Below, piece after piece: positions 1-9,133 of a stretch of DNA of 64,000 nucleotides (the stretch's first letter is position 1; each line of letters begins with the position of its first letter). The notes under the pieces were generated by a model, which made no database searches, was not told the DNA's origin, and saw nothing but the letters and a program-made list of their open reading frames with translations. Position numbers and translations under genes: made by a program. This stretch comes from Indioceanicola profundi. GTDB lineage: Bacteria > Pseudomonadota > Alphaproteobacteria > Azospirillales > Azospirillaceae. The DNA lies in assembly GCF_003568845.1 (NCBI RefSeq), contig NZ_CP030126.1:782501-846500 (forward strand), read 5' to 3'.

Positions 1-282
1 ATGTCGTCCGGTCGGGGCGGACACGCCGCCCTTCACCTCCAGGATGCGGAGCACCTGCGGACCCTTGGGGCCGGGACCGATCACGCAGATCATCTCCGCC
101 CCCTCCGGCACCTCGGCCACTCCGGCCCGGCTTAAAACGCTGGCATGCAGGAAGGCGTCCTGACCGCCATCGTCCGGCGATACGAACCCGAATCCCTTGA
201 CGGCGTTGAACCATTTTACCCGGGCCAGGCCGGGCAGCGTGTCGCCCATGCTGGGCGCGTAAGAGAAATCATCCCGCGACAC
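1..282 (-). CDS. Cold-shock-domain protein, 3' end outside window
   Basis: Nucleic-acid-binding cold-shock domain protein, expected to bind single-stranded RNA/DNA in the cytoplasm. The visible 94 residues contain the domain signature VKWFNAVKGFGFV (RNP-1 type) followed by DAFLHASVL (RNP-2 type). I start at the GTG at 280-282, which has GGGGGAA six bases upstream and gives an N-terminus MSRDDFSYAPS; the ATG at 247-249 lies inside this frame and has no comparable ribosome site. The reading frame is still open at position 1, after the first domain has ended, so the full protein is longer than a single-domain CspA. Alphaproteobacteria commonly carry two-domain cold-shock proteins with this kind of N-terminus, and that is my inference here. 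It is divergent from the acyl-CoA ligase gene. Confidence 0.9.
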   Translation of the reverse strand, partial: MSRDDFSYAPSMGDTLPGLARVKWFNAVKGFGFVSPDDGGQDAFLHASVLSRAGVAEVPEGAEMICVIGPGPKGPQVLRILEVKGGVSAPTGRH

Positions 283-467
283 GGCATTTCCCCCGTGATC
301 GATCCCCATGGCCGGGTGCCCACTGACTCCAGGCGTCAGACATGTCCGACGACCTGCCCCCGAGTCGGGAAGAAAGAATTGCACAATCTTGAAGCTCTGA
401 CCAGCAGGATGTTGCCCGCCCAGGTGGACCGGTGCTTGCGAAGTCTTCCGCCAAGGCTACGAAACTC

Positions 468-496
468 TTGAGAATATTGGCGTGGTCGCCGATATA
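468..496 (+). promoter_or_regulatory. Candidate sigma-70 promoter of the acyl-CoA ligase gene
   Basis: TTGAGA at 468-473 and GATATA at 491-496 are separated by 17 bases and lie about 65 bases before the fadD start. This matches spacing and most bases of a housekeeping promoter. It is a pattern match only. Confidence 0.4.
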
Positions 497-560
497 GATC
501 GGATGACGGGTCGGCCGTGTGGACCGTACCCCAAACACGAAAACAGGTGGGGAGGGGGGA

Positions 561-2276
561 ATGGCCGACACGGCTGCTCGTCCGGACATGGCACGCTCGG
601 TGACGCATCCTTGGGAGAGGAGCTATCCCCCCGGCGTGACCTGGGACGTGCCGATTCCGCAACGTTCCATGGTCGACATGTTCGACGGCGCCGTAGCGAA
701 GTTCGCGACCCGGCCCTGCATCGATTTCCTCGACAAGAAGTACAGCTATGCCGAGGTCGGCGGGCTGGTGGACCGGATTGCCAAGGGCCTGCAGGACATG
801 GGCGTCCGGAAGGGCGACAGGGTCGGGTTGTTCCTGCCGAACACGCCTTATGCGGTACTGTTCTTCTACGGCATCCTGAAGGCCGGCGGCACCGTCGTGA
901 ACTTCAACCCGCTTTATGCAGAGCGGGAGATCGAGCAGATGATCGAGGACAGCGAGACCGAGATGATGGTCACGCTGGACCTGAAGGTCACCTTCGACAA
1001 GCTGGCGAAGATGATCGGGCGCACGCGGTTGCGCACCATCATCGCCTGCCCCATGGCCGGCATACTGCCCTTTCCGAAGAACTTTCTGTTCCCGCTGGTG
1101 AAGCGGAAGGAACTGGCGGATACGAGCGTGGTCTCCGCCCATGTGAAGCCGTTCAAGCAGATCATCGCCAATGACGGCCGCCCGGCATCCGTGACGGTTG
1201 ATCCGGTCGAGGATGTGGCGGTTCTGCAGTATACCGGCGGCACCACCGGCGTCCCGAAGGGCGCCATGCTGACCCACGGGAATCTGTACGCCAACACCAT
1301 GCAGGCGGCCCTGTGGTTCCCGGATGCGGAGGAGGGCAAGGAGCGCATGCTGGGCGTGCTGCCCCTGTTCCATGTCTTCGCGATGACATCGGTGATGAAC
1401 TGGCCCCTGCTGAAGGGGGCGGAGATCGTGCTGCTGCCGCGCTTCGAGCTGGATCAGGTCATGCAGACCATCCACAAGAAGAAGCCCAGCCTGTTCCCGG
1501 CGGTCCCCACCATCTACACCGCCATCAACAATCACAAGGAGCGGGAGAAGTACGATCTCTCCTCCATCAAGTTCTGCATCTCCGGCGGGGCGCCGTTGCC
1601 GGTGGAGGTGAAGGCCCAGTTCGAGAAGGTCACCGGCTGCAAGCTGGTGGAGGGTTACGGCCTGTCCGAAAGCTCCCCCGTCGCCACGGTCAACCCGGTG
1701 CACGGCACCAGCAAGCCGGGTTCCATCGGCCTTCCTGTGCCCGGCACCATGATCGAGATCATGAGCCTGGAGGACCGGACCAAGCCGGTGCCCCAGGGCG
1801 AACGCGGCGAGATCTGCATCCGCGGGCCGCAGGTCATGAAAGGATACTGGAAGCGTCCGCAGGAAACGGCGGACACGCTGCTTGATGGCCGGCTGCACAC
1901 CGGCGATGTCGGCTTCATGGACGAGGACGGTTTCACCTTCATCGTGGACCGGATCAAGGACATGATCCTGGCCGGCGGTTACAACGTCTATCCGCGCAAT
2001 GTGGAGGAGGCGCTGTATCAGCATCCGGGCGTGGCGGAGTGCATCGTGCTGGGCGTGCCGGACCCCTATCGCGGACAGACGGTGAAGGCTTACGTCAAAC
2101 TGCGCGACGGATACGCGCCGACGCCGGAGGAGTTGAAGGGCTTCCTCAAGGACAAGCTCAGCCCCATCGAGATGCCGAAGCAGTTCGAGTTCCGCGACGA
2201 ACTGCCCAAGACCATGGTCGGCAAGCTGTCCCGCAAGGCCTTGCTGGATGAACTGGCCGAGAAGAAGGCGGGCTGA
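561..2276 (+). CDS. fadD: Long-chain acyl-CoA ligase (FadD type)
   Basis: ATP-dependent ligation of CoA to fatty acids (EC 6.2.1.3 type), feeding beta-oxidation or lipid synthesis at the inner membrane. The 571-residue protein is full length for the family. The AMP-binding P-loop YTGGTTGVPKGA lies near residues 224-235, the adenine-contact motif GYGLSESSP near 365, and the LHTGDVGF / DRIKDMI hinge region near 445-465; a C-terminal lysine-bearing segment (TMVGKLSRKAL) closes the protein. I chose the ATG at 561 because GGGAGGGGGG precedes it directly, rather than the GTG at 519. It starts a rightward run of genes and is followed three bases later by a secreted unknown. The chain-length preference cannot be read from sequence by eye. 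Confidence 0.93.
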   Translation: MADTAARPDMARSVTHPWERSYPPGVTWDVPIPQRSMVDMFDGAVAKFATRPCIDFLDKKYSYAEVGGLVDRIAKGLQDMGVRKGDRVGLFLPNTPYAVLFFYGILKAGGTVVNFNPLYAEREIEQMIEDSETEMMVTLDLKVTFDKLAKMIGRTRLRTIIACPMAGILPFPKNFLFPLVKRKELADTSVVSAHVKPFKQIIANDGRPASVTVDPVEDVAVLQYTGGTTGVPKGAMLTHGNLYANTMQAALWFPDAEEGKERMLGVLPLFHVFAMTSVMNWPLLKGAEIVLLPRFELDQVMQTIHKKKPSLFPAVPTIYTAINNHKEREKYDLSSIKFCISGGAPLPVEVKAQFEKVTGCKLVEGYGLSESSPVATVNPVHGTSKPGSIGLPVPGTMIEIMSLEDRTKPVPQGERGEICIRGPQVMKGYWKRPQETADTLLDGRLHTGDVGFMDEDGFTFIVDRIKDMILAGGYNVYPRNVEEALYQHPGVAECIVLGVPDPYRGQTVKAYVKLRDGYAPTPEELKGFLKDKLSPIEMPKQFEFRDELPKTMVGKLSRKALLDELAEKKAG

Positions 2277-2279
2277 GGA

Positions 2280-2885
2280 ATGGGCCGACCAGACCGCCGT
2301 TGCGGCGTTTCCATGCGACTGCCTCTTGCCGCATCATTGGCGTTGATTGCCGCCGCGGCGCAGGCCGCGCCGGCGGACGATTTCCTGGATGCGCTACGGC
2401 CCCTGTGCGGGCAGGCCTATGAGGGGCGGATCGCCGCGAACCAGCCTGCCAGCGCCAACGACCCGTTCGAGGGCAAGACGCTGGTCATGCATGTGCGGGA
2501 GTGCGGCCCGGACCAGATCAGGATTCCCTTCCATGTGGGTGAGGACCGGTCGCGCACCTGGGTGCTGACCCGCACGGAGGACGGCCTTCGCCTGAAGCAC
2601 GACCACCGGCACGAGGACGGAAGCGAGGACAAGGTCACCCAGTATGGCGGCGACACGGCCGCCGAAGGGACGGCGAACCGCCAGGATTTCTCGGTGGACG
2701 ACTTCTCCAAGGAGATGTTCGGCCGCGAGGGCCTCAATGTATCGCTGACCAATGTCTGGGCGATGGAGGTGGAACCGGGGAAGAGCTTCACCTATGAGCT
2801 GTCGCGGCCAGGCCGGCTGTTCCAGGTGGAGTTCGACCTGACGAGACCGGTTCCGCCGCCGCCCGCGCCCTGGGGACATCGCTGA
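2280..2885 (+). CDS. Secreted protein of unknown function
   Basis: A 201-residue protein with an N-terminal signal peptide: the hydrophobic stretch LAASLALIAAAAQAA ends in AQAA just before APADDF, a good signal-peptidase I site. The mature part is soluble, with two cysteines (LCGQAY and RECGPD) that could form a disulphide, and is rich in charged residues (HDHRHEDGSED). It reads like a small periplasmic protein; I do not recognise the family. The start at 2280 lies three bases after the fadD stop, suggesting co-transcription; the ATG at 2313 (MRLPLAASL) would give a more compact signal peptide and may be the real start. Confidence 0.75.
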   Translation: MGRPDRRCGVSMRLPLAASLALIAAAAQAAPADDFLDALRPLCGQAYEGRIAANQPASANDPFEGKTLVMHVRECGPDQIRIPFHVGEDRSRTWVLTRTEDGLRLKHDHRHEDGSEDKVTQYGGDTAAEGTANRQDFSVDDFSKEMFGREGLNVSLTNVWAMEVEPGKSFTYELSRPGRLFQVEFDLTRPVPPPPAPWGHR

Positions 2886-2965
2886 GGCGAAACCGATCTG
2901 GTCTGACACACGTCGGCAATGTAGCTGTGGCACGGCATGCGCAATGTCCTGCCACGAGGTTCCGT

Positions 2966-3982
2966 ATGCGCGCCTGGATCGCCGCTGCCGCCCTGCTCCC
3001 CATCCCGGTCGCCGTTGCATATTTCCTCTTCGCGCCGGCCGGCGCGGTTGAGGGACCGGGGCCTGTCAGCCGGGTGGCGGCCGGCTATCTGTCCGATGCG
3101 CTGAAAGTGCTGGAGCGGAACCACGTGAACCGCGGTTCGGCGGACTGGGTGGAACTCAGGGCGCTGGCGATGCGGGAGGCGGACGGAGCCGCGACGCCCG
3201 CCGATACACACAAGGCGATCCGTGCGGTTCTGGAGCGGCTGGGGGAGAAGCACAGCCAGCTCTATGCCCCGCCGCCGCCCCGCTCACCCGAACCGGGCGC
3301 GGACGCGCCGCGGAAGCCGCTGCCCGAACCGCAGGGGCGGCTGATCGATGGGCGCTTCGGCCACGTCGCGGTCACCCGGTTCAACGGCAGCAGGGAGCAG
3401 GGGCTGCCCTATGCGGAGCGGCTTCGGGCCTTCATCGGCGAGTTCGACGCCGCAGGGGCCTGCGGCTGGATCGTTGACGTTCGGGGCAATGGCGGCGGCA
3501 ATATCTGGCCGATGCTGGACGGTATCGGCCCGCTGCTCGGCGGGTCGAAGGTCCTGTCGTTCGACATCGCGGGCGATCAGGTCTACGACGTATTCTACAG
3601 GGACGGCGTTGCGGTGCAGGCGGGCGGCTGGGCGCCGCGAGCGCCATCCGGTCCCGCGGCCCTGCGCAATCCGGAGGCGCCGGTGGCCGTGCTGATGGAC
3701 GGCGGCACGGCCAGTTCGGGTGAAGGCATCGTCATCGCGCTGGCCGGCCGCTCCAATGTCCGGACATTCGGACAGCCCACGGCCAATTACGTCTCCGTCA
3801 ACAATGTCTTCCCGCTGGAGGATGGCGCCGCCCTGGCCGTGACCATGGGGTGGAACCGCGACCGGACCGGGCGCATCTACCGGACGGCCATCAATCCGGA
3901 CGTGACCGTGGGGACGGAGGGAGAGGAGCCGGTTGCCACCGCGACGGCCTGGTTGGCGGAACAGCCGGCCTGCCGGAACTGA
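2966..3982 (+). CDS. S41-family peptidase, membrane-anchored or periplasmic
   Basis: Serine peptidase of the C-terminal-processing/IRBP-like S41 group, 338 residues. An N-terminal hydrophobic segment (AWIAAAALLPIPVAVAYFLF) serves as signal or anchor. The core shows the S41 block VDVRGNGGGNIWPM near residue 170 and the nucleophile block GGTASSGEGIV near 247, followed by TFGQPTANY. In CtpA-type enzymes the last block carries the general-base lysine (FGKGTVQ); here that position reads Q, which fits the lysine-free IRBP/tricorn-like branch better. No PDZ domain is evident. The ATG at 2966 has CGAGG upstream and was preferred to the GTG at 2927. Substrate unknown. Confidence 0.82.
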   Translation: MRAWIAAAALLPIPVAVAYFLFAPAGAVEGPGPVSRVAAGYLSDALKVLERNHVNRGSADWVELRALAMREADGAATPADTHKAIRAVLERLGEKHSQLYAPPPPRSPEPGADAPRKPLPEPQGRLIDGRFGHVAVTRFNGSREQGLPYAERLRAFIGEFDAAGACGWIVDVRGNGGGNIWPMLDGIGPLLGGSKVLSFDIAGDQVYDVFYRDGVAVQAGGWAPRAPSGPAALRNPEAPVAVLMDGGTASSGEGIVIALAGRSNVRTFGQPTANYVSVNNVFPLEDGAALAVTMGWNRDRTGRIYRTAINPDVTVGTEGEEPVATATAWLAEQPACRN

Positions 3983-4047
3983 CCGGCCATCTTCCCAGTT
4001 CCGGCCGGTTGGGCTAATGAGGATGCCGACAGGATAAAGGGAAGGCC

Positions 4048-4965
4048 ATGCCCAAGGTCGTCATCGTCGGCTCCATCAATATCGACATCCTCTCCACCAT
4101 GCAGCGCGCGCCCCGGCCGGGCGAGACGGTGAACGGCGACACGGTCGCGTTCATGCCGGGCGGCAAGGGCTTGAATCAGGCGGTGGCCTGCGCGCTCCAG
4201 AATGTCGAGACGGCCTTCGTCGGGCGGGTGGGGCAGGACGCCTTTGGCGATCAGGTGCTGGCCTTCTTCAAGGAACGTGGGATCGATGCGTCCGGCATCG
4301 TGCGCACGGCCACGCAGCCCACCGGCAATGCAATCATCTTCGTGGATTCCAAGGCGGAGAACTGCATCGTCGTGATCCCGGCTGCTAACCGGGAGGTGTG
4401 CCCGGAGGATGCGGCCGGCGTCGAGTTCGCCCCCGGCGACGTGGTGGTAAGCCAGTTCGAAGTGCCGCGCACCACTATCGCCGCCGTCTTCGCCCGCGCC
4501 CGCAAGGCCGGGGCCGTCACGGTGCTGAACGCGGCGCCGGCGCTGGACGACGCGCCTGACGCCCTCTGGCTCGATACCGACATCCTGGTGGTGAACGAGA
4601 CGGAGCTGGGGCATTTCGCCGGTGTGGACGTTTCCGCCGACGCGCCGGTCGCGGAGGTGGGGAATGTCGCCCGCCATCTGATCCGCCGCCAGGGTCAGAC
4701 GGTGATCGCCACGCTGGGAGGTCGCGGGGCCGTGGCAATCACAGAGGCCGGCGAGGTGCTGGTGCCCGGCCGCAAGGTCAAGGCGGTGGATACGACCGGC
4801 GCGGGCGACTGCTTCGTCGGCGCGCTCTGCGCGCGCCTGTCCGCGGGGGAAGGGATCGCCGACGCCATGCGCTATGCCGGCGTCGCAGCCTCCATTTCCG
4901 TTACCCGGATCGGCACCAGCACCTCCATGCCGGCTGCGGGCGAAGTGCGGGCGGAGCTGGGCTGA
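4048..4965 (+). CDS. rbsK: Ribokinase (PfkB family)
   Basis: Phosphorylates ribose (or a related sugar) with ATP in the cytoplasm. The 305-residue length is typical of RbsK. The N-terminal GSINIDI and MPGGKGLNQAVA (PfkB signature 1) and the C-terminal DTTGAGDCFVGALC (signature 2, anion hole and catalytic Asp) are intact, and NAAPA and VVNETE occur at the usual places. The start has AGGGAAGG upstream. No ribose transporter or RbsD pyranase is nearby, so it may serve salvage of nucleoside-derived ribose; other PfkB substrates cannot be excluded. Confidence 0.9.
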   Translation: MPKVVIVGSINIDILSTMQRAPRPGETVNGDTVAFMPGGKGLNQAVACALQNVETAFVGRVGQDAFGDQVLAFFKERGIDASGIVRTATQPTGNAIIFVDSKAENCIVVIPAANREVCPEDAAGVEFAPGDVVVSQFEVPRTTIAAVFARARKAGAVTVLNAAPALDDAPDALWLDTDILVVNETELGHFAGVDVSADAPVAEVGNVARHLIRRQGQTVIATLGGRGAVAITEAGEVLVPGRKVKAVDTTGAGDCFVGALCARLSAGEGIADAMRYAGVAASISVTRIGTSTSMPAAGEVRAELG

Positions 4966-5014
4966 TCCGGGGACGGCGCGCCGTCCCTCGTTACAAGCTG
5001 GTGACAAGGTTCCC

Positions 5015-5044
5015 TTACAAAGGCGGGGGGCGGCGTGCTATAGG
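5015..5044 (+). promoter_or_regulatory. Candidate promoter of the POT transporter gene
   Basis: TTACAA at 5015-5020 and TATAGG at 5039-5044 are 18 bases apart in the intergenic region, about 30 bases before the transporter start. Pattern match only. Confidence 0.4.
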
Positions 5045-5075
5045 CGCGGCTTTACCGAATCCAGTGCAGGGACCG

Positions 5076-6641
5076 ATGGCAGTCTTCTCCTCAGACCCGG
5101 ACCGCGGGTTCTTCGGGCATCCACGCGCGCTGATGCCCCTGTTCTTCACCGAGATGTGGGAGCGTTTCAGCTTCTACGGCATGCGCACGCTGCTGATCCT
5201 GTATCTCGTCTCCCACTTTGCTTTCCCGCGCGACCGCGCCTACGACACGATGTCGGCCTATCTGGCTCTGGTCTATCTGCTGCCGCTGTTCGGCGGTCTG
5301 ATCGCCGACCGGCTGCTGGGCTACCAGCGGGCGGTGATGATCGGGGCCACGCTGATGCTGCTGGGCCATGTCGCCATGGCTTATGAAGGCGGCGGGGGCG
5401 AAGACCCCGTCGCCGTGGGCGTGATGTTCTTTGCCCTCGCCCTGCTGTCGGTGGGCAACGGCTTCATGAAGCCCAATATCTCCTCGATGGTCGGGAAGCT
5501 CTATGCGCCGGACGACCAGCGCCGGGATGCCGGCTTCTCCCTGTTCTACTTCTCCATCAACCTGGGCGCATTCGCCGCCACGCTGATCTGCGGCTGGCTG
5601 GGTGAGACTTATGGCTGGAGCTACGGCTTCGGCGCGGCCGCAATCGGCATGGGGCTGGGGCTGTTCGTGTTCCAGCGTTCGCGCCCGATGCTGCCGCCGG
5701 ATGAGCTGGTGTCGATGGGAACGGGCGCCGCCCTGGCTGAGAAGCCGCGGGTGCCGGCCTGGATGTGGGCAGCGATTCCGGTCGCCGTGGCGGCCTCCTG
5801 GGGGCTGATGCAGCGGGCCGACATTGTCGGCTACCTGCTTGCCGTTTCGGCTTTCGTGATGATCGGTTGGGTCCTGGTGATGATGTTCACCAAGGCGACG
5901 CCGGTGGCACGCGACCGCATGATCGTGGCCCTGGTCCTTACGCTGTTCGCAATCTTCTTCTGGATGCTGTTCGACCAGTCGCCGGGTTCGCTGAAGCTGC
6001 TGGCGGACCATTTCGTGGACCGTCAGGGTTGGGCGGCCAGCCAGTTCGAGGCGCTGAACCCCATGTTCATCGTGCTCATGGCCCCGCTGATGGCAGGTAT
6101 CTGGACGTTCCTGGCCGTCCGCGGCAAGGACCTGTCCCTGCCGGTGAAGTTCGCGCTGGGGCTTCTCTTCAACGGCGCCGCCTTCGGACTGCTGGTCATC
6201 GCCATGCAGGACCCGGAGAACGGCATGCTGATGAGCCTCTGGTGGCTGGTGCTGTTCTACTGGGTGCAGGCGATCGGCGAGCTGTGCCTTTCGCCCATTG
6301 GCCTGTCCATGATCACGCGGCTATCCATGCCCGGCACCACCGGCGTGATGATGGGGATCTGGTTCCTGTCCACCGCCGGCGGCGCATGGCTGGCGGGACA
6401 GACGGCGAAATGGTTCTCCGCGCCGGAGGAGGTGACGGGGTTCGACGCCGCCTACGGCTTCACGGACCTGTTCTGGAACCTGTTCTGGCCGGCCTGCGTG
6501 GCGGGCGTCATCGTGCTTGCCCTGTCCCCGTGGCTGAAGCGGATGATGCATGTCGGGGTGGACACAACCGGCGTGCGGTCCGCCGGCCTGGATGAAGGCG
6601 TGCAGGCGGGCAATGTGGTGATGCGGCGCGGCGCCGAATAA
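5076..6641 (+). CDS. POT-family proton-coupled peptide transporter
   Basis: Inner-membrane MFS transporter that imports di- and tripeptides with protons. The 521-residue protein shows the family signature EMWERFSFYGMRTLL in helix 1 (the ExxER proton/peptide motif) and the PTR2 block FYFSINLGAFAATL near residue 160; about 14 hydrophobic segments are visible, the usual bacterial POT number. The ATG at 5076 follows CAGGGA. A rho-independent terminator follows at 6664-6695, so this ends a transcription unit. The pairing with an M3 peptidase and peptide-binding protein elsewhere in the window fits peptide use, but those genes are not linked. Confidence 0.92.
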   Translation: MAVFSSDPDRGFFGHPRALMPLFFTEMWERFSFYGMRTLLILYLVSHFAFPRDRAYDTMSAYLALVYLLPLFGGLIADRLLGYQRAVMIGATLMLLGHVAMAYEGGGGEDPVAVGVMFFALALLSVGNGFMKPNISSMVGKLYAPDDQRRDAGFSLFYFSINLGAFAATLICGWLGETYGWSYGFGAAAIGMGLGLFVFQRSRPMLPPDELVSMGTGAALAEKPRVPAWMWAAIPVAVAASWGLMQRADIVGYLLAVSAFVMIGWVLVMMFTKATPVARDRMIVALVLTLFAIFFWMLFDQSPGSLKLLADHFVDRQGWAASQFEALNPMFIVLMAPLMAGIWTFLAVRGKDLSLPVKFALGLLFNGAAFGLLVIAMQDPENGMLMSLWWLVLFYWVQAIGELCLSPIGLSMITRLSMPGTTGVMMGIWFLSTAGGAWLAGQTAKWFSAPEEVTGFDAAYGFTDLFWNLFWPACVAGVIVLALSPWLKRMMHVGVDTTGVRSAGLDEGVQAGNVVMRRGAE

Positions 6642-6663
6642 GCCGGCTTCCAGCATCGGTCGG

Positions 6664-6695
6664 AAAAGGCCGCCGGGTTGTCCGGCGGCCTTTTT
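6664..6695 (+). terminator. Rho-independent terminator after the POT transporter
   Basis: A 13-base-pair perfect stem (6664-6676 with 6682-6694, core GGCCGCCGG) around a five-base GTTGT loop runs straight into TTTTT. The A-run on the 5' side lets it act on the other strand too. Confidence 0.92.
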
Positions 6696-6740
6696 CATGT
6701 CCGTGGCCGGAGTTCCGGCCGTAACGAAAACTCATTCATC

Positions 6741-6758
6741 GCTTCACACGCCTGTCAT
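6741..6758 (+). promoter_or_regulatory. Possible Pho box upstream of the phytate receptor/phytase unit
   Basis: GCTTCAC, four bases, then CTGTCAT: the second half matches the PhoB half-site exactly and the first keeps only TCAC. It lies about 125 bases before the receptor gene. PhoB control would make biological sense for a phytase operon, but one perfect half-site can occur by chance. Confidence 0.35.
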
Positions 6759-6884
6759 GCGAGGGCCTTAAGCAGACGACCGTATGCATCGGGGGCGCGG
6801 AAAAGCGCGCAACGCCCGCCGGTGCCCTGCACGCCCTCCGCTCCGCCCCGGTTCCGGGCGCGGACCGCCATCACAGGACCGATC

Positions 6885-9110
6885 ATGACGCCCAGGCACT
6901 GTCCGCGGCTGGCTGCCGCGCTGCTTCCTCTTTTCCTCGGCACCACCGCGCTGGCCCAGCCGGCCCAGGACGTCGTTGCCGTGGCCGAGCGGCAGGAGAT
7001 CGAGGAGATCATCGTCAACGGCACCATCATGTTCCGCAACCGGGCGCCGGACCCCAATCCGGTGCTGTCCTACGACCTGGAGTATTTCCAGCGGTTCGAG
7101 CCGGTGTCTGTGGGCGAGATGCTGAAGCGGGTGCCGGGCGTCACCTTCGCTTCCGATGTGCTGGAATATGATGCGGCCCAGATGCGCGGCTTGCCGCCGG
7201 GCTATACCCAGGTGCTGATCAACGGGCGACGCGCGCCGGGCGGGGAGGCGGACCGCAGCTTCTTCGTGGACCGTATCCCGGCCGAGCTGGTTGAGCGGGT
7301 AGAGATCGTCCGCGCCCCGCGCGCCGATCAGCCCAGCGAAGGCGTGGCCGGCACGCTGAACATCATCACCAAGGACAGCGCCCGGTTCGAGGGCGGCTTC
7401 GCCAAGGTCGGCGGGCTGATCAACGAGGACGGCAAGGTGCGCCCTTCCGGCGCAATCGCCTATGCCGACACGCTGGACCGTGACGACACCTCCTACTGGG
7501 TGGCGCTGAATTACCAGGGCCGGCGGAACCCGAAGGAAAAGGTGACGGACTTCTTCGGCGGCGAGTTCGAGGAGTTCACCGGGCGCGAACTGCAGGAGGA
7601 TACACGCGACGGCGTCGACATCTCTGCCAATGGCGAGCTGGTGACGGCGCTGGGCGCAGGGTCATTGCGTCTGTCGGGCCTGATCGTGGACACCGACCGA
7701 GACGAGGACGAGACCTCCCTGGTCTATGAGGGGCCGAGCCCGGACGAGCTGGAGCTGGACGAGGTGGAGGTCCAGCGCGAGCGGATCGGCCAGCGGACCT
7801 ACGCGCTGGGTGCGGAGACGGAGTTCCCGCTGGCCGGCGGCGAGATTGCCCTGATCGCCGGCTGGTCCGGCTACCGCGAGGACACCGACGCCGAGGCGGA
7901 CGAGGGCGACACGGTGCCGGAAGCGGAGCTTGTCGAGCGCGAAACGCTGAACATCGACGATGACGAATTCACCGGCACGCTGAGCTACCGCTTCGGCGCC
8001 GGCCGCATCAGCACCAAGGTCGGCATGGACCTGCTCTACAAGCAGCGGGACAGCGCCCTGCGCACCTTCGAAATCGAGGATGGCGAGGAGGAGGAGGAGA
8101 CCCCGCCCGGCGCCATCTTCACCATCGAGGAAACCCGCGTCGATCCCTATGCCCGCTTCTCCATCGATCTGACGGACCAGCTCCTCCTTGATGCCGGCGC
8201 GCGGTATGAGATCACCAGTCGCGACGTGGAGAGCGAGGGCGACAGCGGCTCCTACGACGTGAAGAACTTCAACCCCTCCGCCCACCTCCGCTATAGCCCG
8301 ACGGAGGAGGACCGGTTCCTGCTTTCCGTTGCGCGCACCGTGCGGCGGCCCGACTACGACCTGCTGGCCCCGTACCGCCAGGAGGAGGAGCCGGCCGACG
8401 AGGATGAGCTGATCGGCAATCCACGCCTGAAGAACGAGACCGCCTGGGGCGTGGATGTGGGCTATGAGCACCAGATCGGCCGGCGCGGCATCTTCGGCGT
8501 CAACCTGTTCTACCGCGACGTCACCGACGTGATCGAGCTGGTGAATACGGGCGAGGATACGGAGGCTGGCGGCAGCGTTTACGAGGCCGCCAATATCGGC
8601 GACGGCGAGACCTGGGGCGTGGAGTTCGATCTGTCCCTGCCGCTGGACTTCGCCGGCCTGCCGGATACCGGTCTGTTCGCCAACTACACCTGGCTGGATA
8701 GCTCCATCACCGACCCCTTCACCGGGGAGGACCGGCGGTTCAACAATCAGCCGGCACACGTCTACAATGTCGGCTTCATCCAGACCATCCCGAGCTGGGA
8801 TGCGAGCTTCGGCGCCTCCCTGTCCGGCCGCAGCGACGCGACCGAGTCCTCGCTGGACGAGACTGTCGAGCTGCGCTACGGCCAGGATCTGGAGGCCTTC
8901 GTGGAGAAGCGCTTCGCCGACCGCTACGTGCTGCGCTTCACCGCCAGCAACCTGCTGGATCGCAAGAAGGAGGAGGATTTCCGCTTCTATGACGGCGATT
9001 CGGTGGATGAAATCCTGGCCGCCCGCGCCGCCGGCGAGGTGGACGAATCGGAGCTGGAAAGCGAACGCTCCGGCATCCTTTTCCAGGTGACCCTGCGCGC
9101 CGCATTCTGA
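6885..9110 (+). CDS. TonB-dependent outer-membrane receptor, probably for phytate or its breakdown products
   Basis: Outer-membrane beta-barrel importer energised by TonB, 741 residues. A signal peptide (AALLPLFLGTTALAQ) is followed by a TonB-box-like EEIIVNG, a plug domain (LKRVPGVTF, LINGRRAPG, ERVEIVRAP, GVAGTLNIITK) and a barrel ending in an aromatic terminal residue (VTLRAAF). Acidic clusters (EDGEEEEE, EEEPADEDE) are unusual and could bind cations that accompany phytate. I start at the ATG at 6885, since the frame upstream overlaps the terminator. The stop TGA at 9108-9110 sits 23 bases before the phytase start, so the pair is very likely one operon; the substrate is inferred from that partner only. 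Confidence 0.9.
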   Translation: MTPRHCPRLAAALLPLFLGTTALAQPAQDVVAVAERQEIEEIIVNGTIMFRNRAPDPNPVLSYDLEYFQRFEPVSVGEMLKRVPGVTFASDVLEYDAAQMRGLPPGYTQVLINGRRAPGGEADRSFFVDRIPAELVERVEIVRAPRADQPSEGVAGTLNIITKDSARFEGGFAKVGGLINEDGKVRPSGAIAYADTLDRDDTSYWVALNYQGRRNPKEKVTDFFGGEFEEFTGRELQEDTRDGVDISANGELVTALGAGSLRLSGLIVDTDRDEDETSLVYEGPSPDELELDEVEVQRERIGQRTYALGAETEFPLAGGEIALIAGWSGYREDTDAEADEGDTVPEAELVERETLNIDDDEFTGTLSYRFGAGRISTKVGMDLLYKQRDSALRTFEIEDGEEEEETPPGAIFTIEETRVDPYARFSIDLTDQLLLDAGARYEITSRDVESEGDSGSYDVKNFNPSAHLRYSPTEEDRFLLSVARTVRRPDYDLLAPYRQEEEPADEDELIGNPRLKNETAWGVDVGYEHQIGRRGIFGVNLFYRDVTDVIELVNTGEDTEAGGSVYEAANIGDGETWGVEFDLSLPLDFAGLPDTGLFANYTWLDSSITDPFTGEDRRFNNQPAHVYNVGFIQTIPSWDASFGASLSGRSDATESSLDETVELRYGQDLEAFVEKRFADRYVLRFTASNLLDRKKEEDFRFYDGDSVDEILAARAAGEVDESELESERSGILFQVTLRAAF

Positions 9111-9133
9111 TGTTCGAGCATAGGAAAGTACCG

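Noticed and set aside
336-2024. 562-codon minus-strand frame opposite fadD
   Set aside because: Shadow frame; it also runs through the intergenic region and has no domain signature.
6678-6884. N-terminal extension of the phytate receptor (69 codons)
   Set aside because: It begins inside the terminator of the preceding gene and precedes a proper signal peptide at 6885.
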